Shown here one piece after another: positions 30,439 through 32,454 of a stretch of 32,454 bases of DNA. A program made the position numbers and the translations under genes. The stretch lies in contig DBMM01000098.1 of the NCBI GenBank assembly GCA_002298925.1, positions 4,904-37,357 on the forward strand. The letters are read 5' to 3'. Each line of letters opens with the position of its first letter. Within the stretch, counting starts at the first letter, position 1. The stretch comes from Geobacter sp. UBA698. GTDB lineage: Bacteria; Desulfobacterota; Desulfuromonadia; Geobacterales; Pseudopelobacteraceae. Below the pieces are notes generated by a model. The model was not told where the DNA came from and made no database searches. It saw only the letters and a program-made list of their open reading frames with translations.

Positions 30439-31347
30439 TCAGGATGTGCTTGCCAATACCAGATGCCAGAAGTAGAGCGAAATAAACGAAAGCGGTATAC
30501 CGATGCCCACCAGCATCCCCACCAGCGGCGGGTCCAGTTCATGGTCGATGGCAATGATCCCGGCGGTAATCATGGGCGCCATGGCTGCCTCAAAGATGGT
30601 GACACGGGTGATGTCGCCGCTGGAACCCAGCAGCACGACATACAGCAGGTAGATCAGTGCCGGGCCCAGCAGCAGTTTGTAACCGAGGCCGGCCGATAAC
30701 GGTTTAATGACATCCCGCAGGCCGCCGAACTGAAGTTGAAAGCCGACCGACACCAGCGCCAGTGGCGTCAGGGTGGCGCCCAGCTTTTCTAGTATCGTTA
30801 TGGTCCAGGCCGGAAAGGGGAGCGGCCTGAGCAGCAGTGCCAGCAGCAGGGCCTGAAAAGGGGGGAAAAGCATGATCTTGCGCAGCATCAGGCGGGGCGA
30901 AGCATCACCGGACGAGTAGACCGTGGCGACCAGGATGCCGAGGGTGGAGAGCACCATGAACGAGCCCAGCTGGTCGGCGATAATGCCGATCCCCAGAAAC
31001 TCCTTGCCGTAGTAGGCTTCGATCATCGGCAGGCCGACAAAGGAGGTGTTGCCCAAGCCCCCCACCAGAATCAGTGCGCCGACCGTGGCGGGTGGCAGCT
31101 TGAGCAATCTTCCCGAAAAATGGAAGATGGGCCAGGCCAGGCCGAACAGCAGCCAGGCCATGGCTGCCGTCAGGACCAGCGAACCGTCCAGTTTGAGGTT
31201 GTGGATATGCAGGATGGCCAGGGCCGGCAGGGAGATGTGGATGATGAAGCCGTTCAGCGCTACCGGCGTATTGGCGGGAAAACGGCCGGTTTTCCTGAGC
31301 CCGATGCCGGCCAGGAGACAGACTGCCAGCAGGATGATGTTGGCCAT
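30439..31347 (-). CDS. AEC-family (auxin efflux carrier-like) permease
   Basis: 302 residues with about ten hydrophobic helices in two five-helix halves, as in the AEC/BART fold. Recognisable segments: LRKTGRFPANTPVALNGFI and ISLPALAILHI in the first half, GGLGNTSFVGLPM (the helix break typical of the family), then LEKLGATLTPLALVSVGFQL and EAAMAPMITAGIIA in the second half. Known members export or exchange small organic acids such as malate or malonate; none is firmly tied to cobamides. It lies eight bases after cbiC, so it is probably in the cobamide operon. The substrate is unknown. Confidence 0.87.
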   Translation of the reverse strand: MANIILLAVCLLAGIGLRKTGRFPANTPVALNGFIIHISLPALAILHIHNLKLDGSLVLTAAMAWLLFGLAWPIFHFSGRLLKLPPATVGALILVGGLGNTSFVGLPMIEAYYGKEFLGIGIIADQLGSFMVLSTLGILVATVYSSGDASPRLMLRKIMLFPPFQALLLALLLRPLPFPAWTITILEKLGATLTPLALVSVGFQLQFGGLRDVIKPLSAGLGYKLLLGPALIYLLYVVLLGSSGDITRVTIFEAAMAPMITAGIIAIDHELDPPLVGMLVGIGIPLSFISLYFWHLVLASTS

Positions 31348-31355
31348 GGCCGCCG

Positions 31356-31991
31356 CTATTCCTGGCTGGCCAAGATCACCAGGGCATTGACCACGGCTGC
31401 GGCCACATTGGAGCCTCCCTTGCGACCGATGTTGGTGATGAAGGGGATGCCGTGGGGGACAGAGGCCAGGGCGTTCTTGCTCTCCTCGGCCCCGACGAAA
31501 CCGACCGGCAGGCCGATGATCAGTGCCGGTTTGGCCTGGCCGGCCTGAATCAGGCGCAGCAGTTCGAACAGGGCGGTCGGAGCGTTGCCGATCACGAAAA
31601 TGCGGTTTTTAGGGTTGCGTACCGCCTTGCGCATGGCTGTCACCGAGCGGGTCACTCCCTCGCGCTGGGCCAGGGCGCCCACGTCGGAATCGCCCACATG
31701 GCAGCTGACTTCACAACCGAACGGAATCAAGCGCGACTTACTGATGCCGGCCAGGGCCATGGTGGTGTCGGTCACGATGCCGGCCCCGTTTTTAAGGGCC
31801 GATACGGCCTGCTGCAGGGCGCCTTCCGAGAAGATCATGCTGCGGGCATACTCGAAGTCGGCGCTGGTGTGGATCGCCCGGCGCACCACCTGCCATTCCT
31901 GCCGGCTCCAGCCGTGCTCGCCCGCTTCCTCGTCGATGATGCGGAACGACTCCGCTTCGATAGCTTCAGGTTTCATGATCAGGGATTCCAT
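31356..31991 (-). CDS. cbiC: Precorrin-8X / cobalt-precorrin-8 methylmutase
   Basis: 211 residues from the ATG at 31991. The catalytic His is His41 in RRAIHTSADFEY; GIVTDTTMALAGISK, SCHVGDSDVGALA, VIGNAPTALFELLRL and IGLPVGFVGAEESK are family signatures. Reaction: 1,5-migration of the C11 methyl to C12, giving (cobalt-)hydrogenobyrinate. Start: the ATG overlaps the cbiX stop by one base (TGATG); a GTG at 32000 and an ATG at 31976 with GGAAT upstream are alternatives. The AEC permease gene follows by eight bases. Confidence 0.95.
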   Translation of the reverse strand: MESLIMKPEAIEAESFRIIDEEAGEHGWSRQEWQVVRRAIHTSADFEYARSMIFSEGALQQAVSALKNGAGIVTDTTMALAGISKSRLIPFGCEVSCHVGDSDVGALAQREGVTRSVTAMRKAVRNPKNRIFVIGNAPTALFELLRLIQAGQAKPALIIGLPVGFVGAEESKNALASVPHGIPFITNIGRKGGSNVAAAVVNALVILASQE

Positions 31992-32374
31992 CAGCGCCAC
32001 CCCAGCCGATCCAGCGCCTGCCCGATGCGCTCGGCCTCCACTTCCGCCAGCTTGCGATGCGCTCCCAGGTGGCCCCCCATCTCCATCACCAGGCCGGGGT
32101 GCCGTTTCCGGGCTTCCTCGATCTCTTCGGGCAGGTCGTGCTGCACATGGGCCCCCATGAAGAGGAAATAGGGCATCAGCAGGATGCGCTGGGCCCCGCG
32201 GGCCACGCAGGTGTCGATGCCCTGCTGGATGTTGGGAGCGTGCAGCTCGCGGAAGGAGACTTCGACGATCTCGAAACCGGTCATTTCCTGCACCATCTTT
32301 GCCACCTGGCGGGCAGCGTCATTGGCCTCGGAAACACGGCTGCCGTGGGCCATCATCAGAATTGCGGTTTTCAT
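31991..32374 (-). CDS. cbiX: Sirohydrochlorin cobaltochelatase, small form (CbiX-S)
   Basis: 127 residues, the single-domain CbiX type. The metal-binding His10 is in ILMMAHGSR; the second conserved region is LLMPYFLFMGAHVQHDLPEEI with a His near 75; LGAHRKLAEVEAERI closes the domain. Reaction: inserts Co2+ into sirohydrochlorin at the start of the anaerobic corrin pathway; small forms act as homodimers. GAGGAC is four bases before the ATG. It is followed by cbiC with a one-base overlap. No cobalamin riboswitch is visible in the 80 bases upstream before the window ends. Confidence 0.94.
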   Translation of the reverse strand: MKTAILMMAHGSRVSEANDAARQVAKMVQEMTGFEIVEVSFRELHAPNIQQGIDTCVARGAQRILLMPYFLFMGAHVQHDLPEEIEEARKRHPGLVMEMGGHLGAHRKLAEVEAERIGQALDRLGWR

Positions 32375-32438
32375 ATGTCCTCGCTTGTTTGAATTGGGTA
32401 TCAGGCGGCGCCTGTTGTTTTCTTCTGGCGGGCTAATT

Positions 32439-32454
32439 CCATTTCCATATCAAA
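32439..32454. repeat. Start of a dispersed hairpin repeat, copy 3 (cut by window edge)
   Basis: The last 16 bases, CCATTTCCATATCAAA, are identical to 13081-13096, the first bases of the repeat upstream of mutS, in the same orientation. The rest would lie beyond the window. Confidence 0.6.

Noticed and set aside
32375..32454. Cobalamin riboswitch upstream of cbiX
   Set aside because: No B12-box or neighbouring conserved motif is visible, and the visible leader is only 80 bases.

Overview
The window looks like a chromosomal segment of a Geobacter-type Desulfuromonadia bacterium (order Geobacterales or a close relative; species not assigned). This rests on GC-rich coding sequence, two complex c-di-GMP signalling proteins, anaerobic-style cobamide genes (CbiX small form, CbiC, CbiD), two tryptophan synthase beta subunits side by side, and short dispersed palindromes of a kind I associate with this group. 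Almost all genes are on the minus strand; only queC and one diguanylate cyclase gene (with a possible leader ORF) are on the plus strand. I see no phage, insertion sequence, CRISPR array or rRNA.

Layout, left to right. 1-2076: a minus-strand polyphosphate/phosphohistidine unit, sixA then a CHAD-domain gene then ppx/gppA (cut by the window edge). 2077-2747: a roughly 500-base gap, then an initiator tRNA-fMet with its own consensus promoter and terminator. 2748-12986: a long minus-strand run mutS, amiC, rsmI, ugd, uxs, ftsB-like, a 56-codon cysteine-containing ORF, argS and a SPOR-domain gene, covering mismatch repair, the envelope and cell division, and UDP-xylose synthesis. 13044-15654: a dispersed repeat, a pentapeptide-repeat exported protein, a methyltransferase and an exported protein with two OB-fold-like modules. 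15748-19184: queC (+), a small exported protein whose mature part is eight units of an 11-residue repeat (-), and a membrane PAS-GAF-GGDEF diguanylate cyclase (+) preceded by a dyad-flanked promoter and a tiny overlapping leader ORF. 19265-20360: pta with a strong promoter. 20441-25912: an operon ribH-nusB-hom-trpB2-trpF-trpB closed by a terminator, with no trpA. 26037-32374: cobamide genes cbiX-cbiC and cbiD, interrupted by an AEC-family permease gene and by a translationally coupled pair, a PstS-like periplasmic binding protein and a membrane GGDEF-EAL protein.

The less ordinary content is small-scale. A GC-rich palindrome is inserted in frame as 25 codons inside cbiD, and a similar palindrome fills the trpB2-trpF gap. 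A second repeat family has a 5-bp hairpin that differs between copies by a compensatory base pair. Others are the exact 11-residue-repeat protein, the small argS-coupled cysteine protein, and the binding-protein/c-di-GMP pair, in which the usual phosphate-contacting Asp position appears to be Ser. I found no clearly new large defence or metabolic system.
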